From: Clostridium sp.
GTDB lineage: Bacteria > Bacillota > Clostridia > Lachnospirales > Lachnospiraceae
Assembly: GCA_023664325.1 (NCBI GenBank)
Contig: JAMPFS010000021.1
Location: 1-52,226, forward strand
Direction: 5' to 3'
Length of the DNA: 52,226 bases
The notes beneath the pieces are model-generated. The model saw nothing but the letters and a program-made list of their open reading frames with translations. It made no database searches and was not told the origin of the DNA. The position numbers and the translations under genes are program-made. Shown here one piece after another: positions 52,224 through 52,226 of the stretch. Position 1 is the first letter of the stretch. Each line of letters opens with the position of its first letter.

Positions 52224-52226
52224 TTG

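Overview
The window reads as a chromosomal segment of a spore-forming, low-to-moderate GC member of the Clostridia, most like the Lachnospiraceae. The reasons are a complete eight-gene spoIIIA operon, the clostridial order spoIIIA-asp23-nusB-xseA-xseB-ispA-dxs-tlyA-nadK-argR-recN-spoIVB-spo0A, TepA beside an FtsK/SpoIIIE translocase, AGGAGG ribosome-binding sites throughout, and a biotin-dependent sodium-pump decarboxylase operon of the gut-clostridial type. Nearly every gene is on the minus strand, so transcription runs from high to low coordinates. The exception is a 38-codon toxin-like gene at the right edge. Family assignments come from reading the sequence and from recall; no search was run.

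Left part (1-8.3 kb): an AT-rich secreted protein with four 82-residue repeats, then a five-gene operon encoding a methylmalonyl-CoA-type carboxyltransferase, a lipoprotein/OadG-like subunit, a biotin carrier, a membrane Na+ pump subunit and an OadA-type carboxyltransferase. Two carboxyltransferases share one biotin carrier and one pump, so the complex could move CO2 between an acyl-CoA and pyruvate as well as pump Na+. From 8.3 to 17.1 kb come housekeeping genes: pgsA-rimO, folD-fhs (one-carbon metabolism), ftsK/spoIIIE, tepA and a DUF212 membrane protein. A 209-bp imperfect palindrome fills the gap between fhs and ftsK.

Middle (17.2-34.1 kb): a GH94 cellobiose-phosphorylase-like enzyme, pnp, an 8.2-kb gene for a giant Cna/SpaA-type surface adhesin, rpsO, rqcH and glgA. 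rpsO and pnp are neighbours in most bacteria; here the adhesin, with its own promoter and terminator, sits between them, and pnp has a promoter whose -35 lies inside the adhesin terminator.

Right part (34.1-52.2 kb): the sporulation/isoprenoid/DNA-repair cluster. At the position where one spo0A gene is expected there are two tandem Spo0A-like genes. Both keep the DNA-binding domain, but their receiver domains are degenerate: one has lost all five conserved receiver residues compared, the other keeps the phospho-acceptor Asp and Thr but lacks the Lys and the normal acidic pair. This is the most interesting feature of the window. The right edge holds a short holin-like toxin gene with a consensus promoter, a structured leader and two back-to-back hairpins. 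No rRNA, tRNA, CRISPR array or complete insertion sequence was seen.
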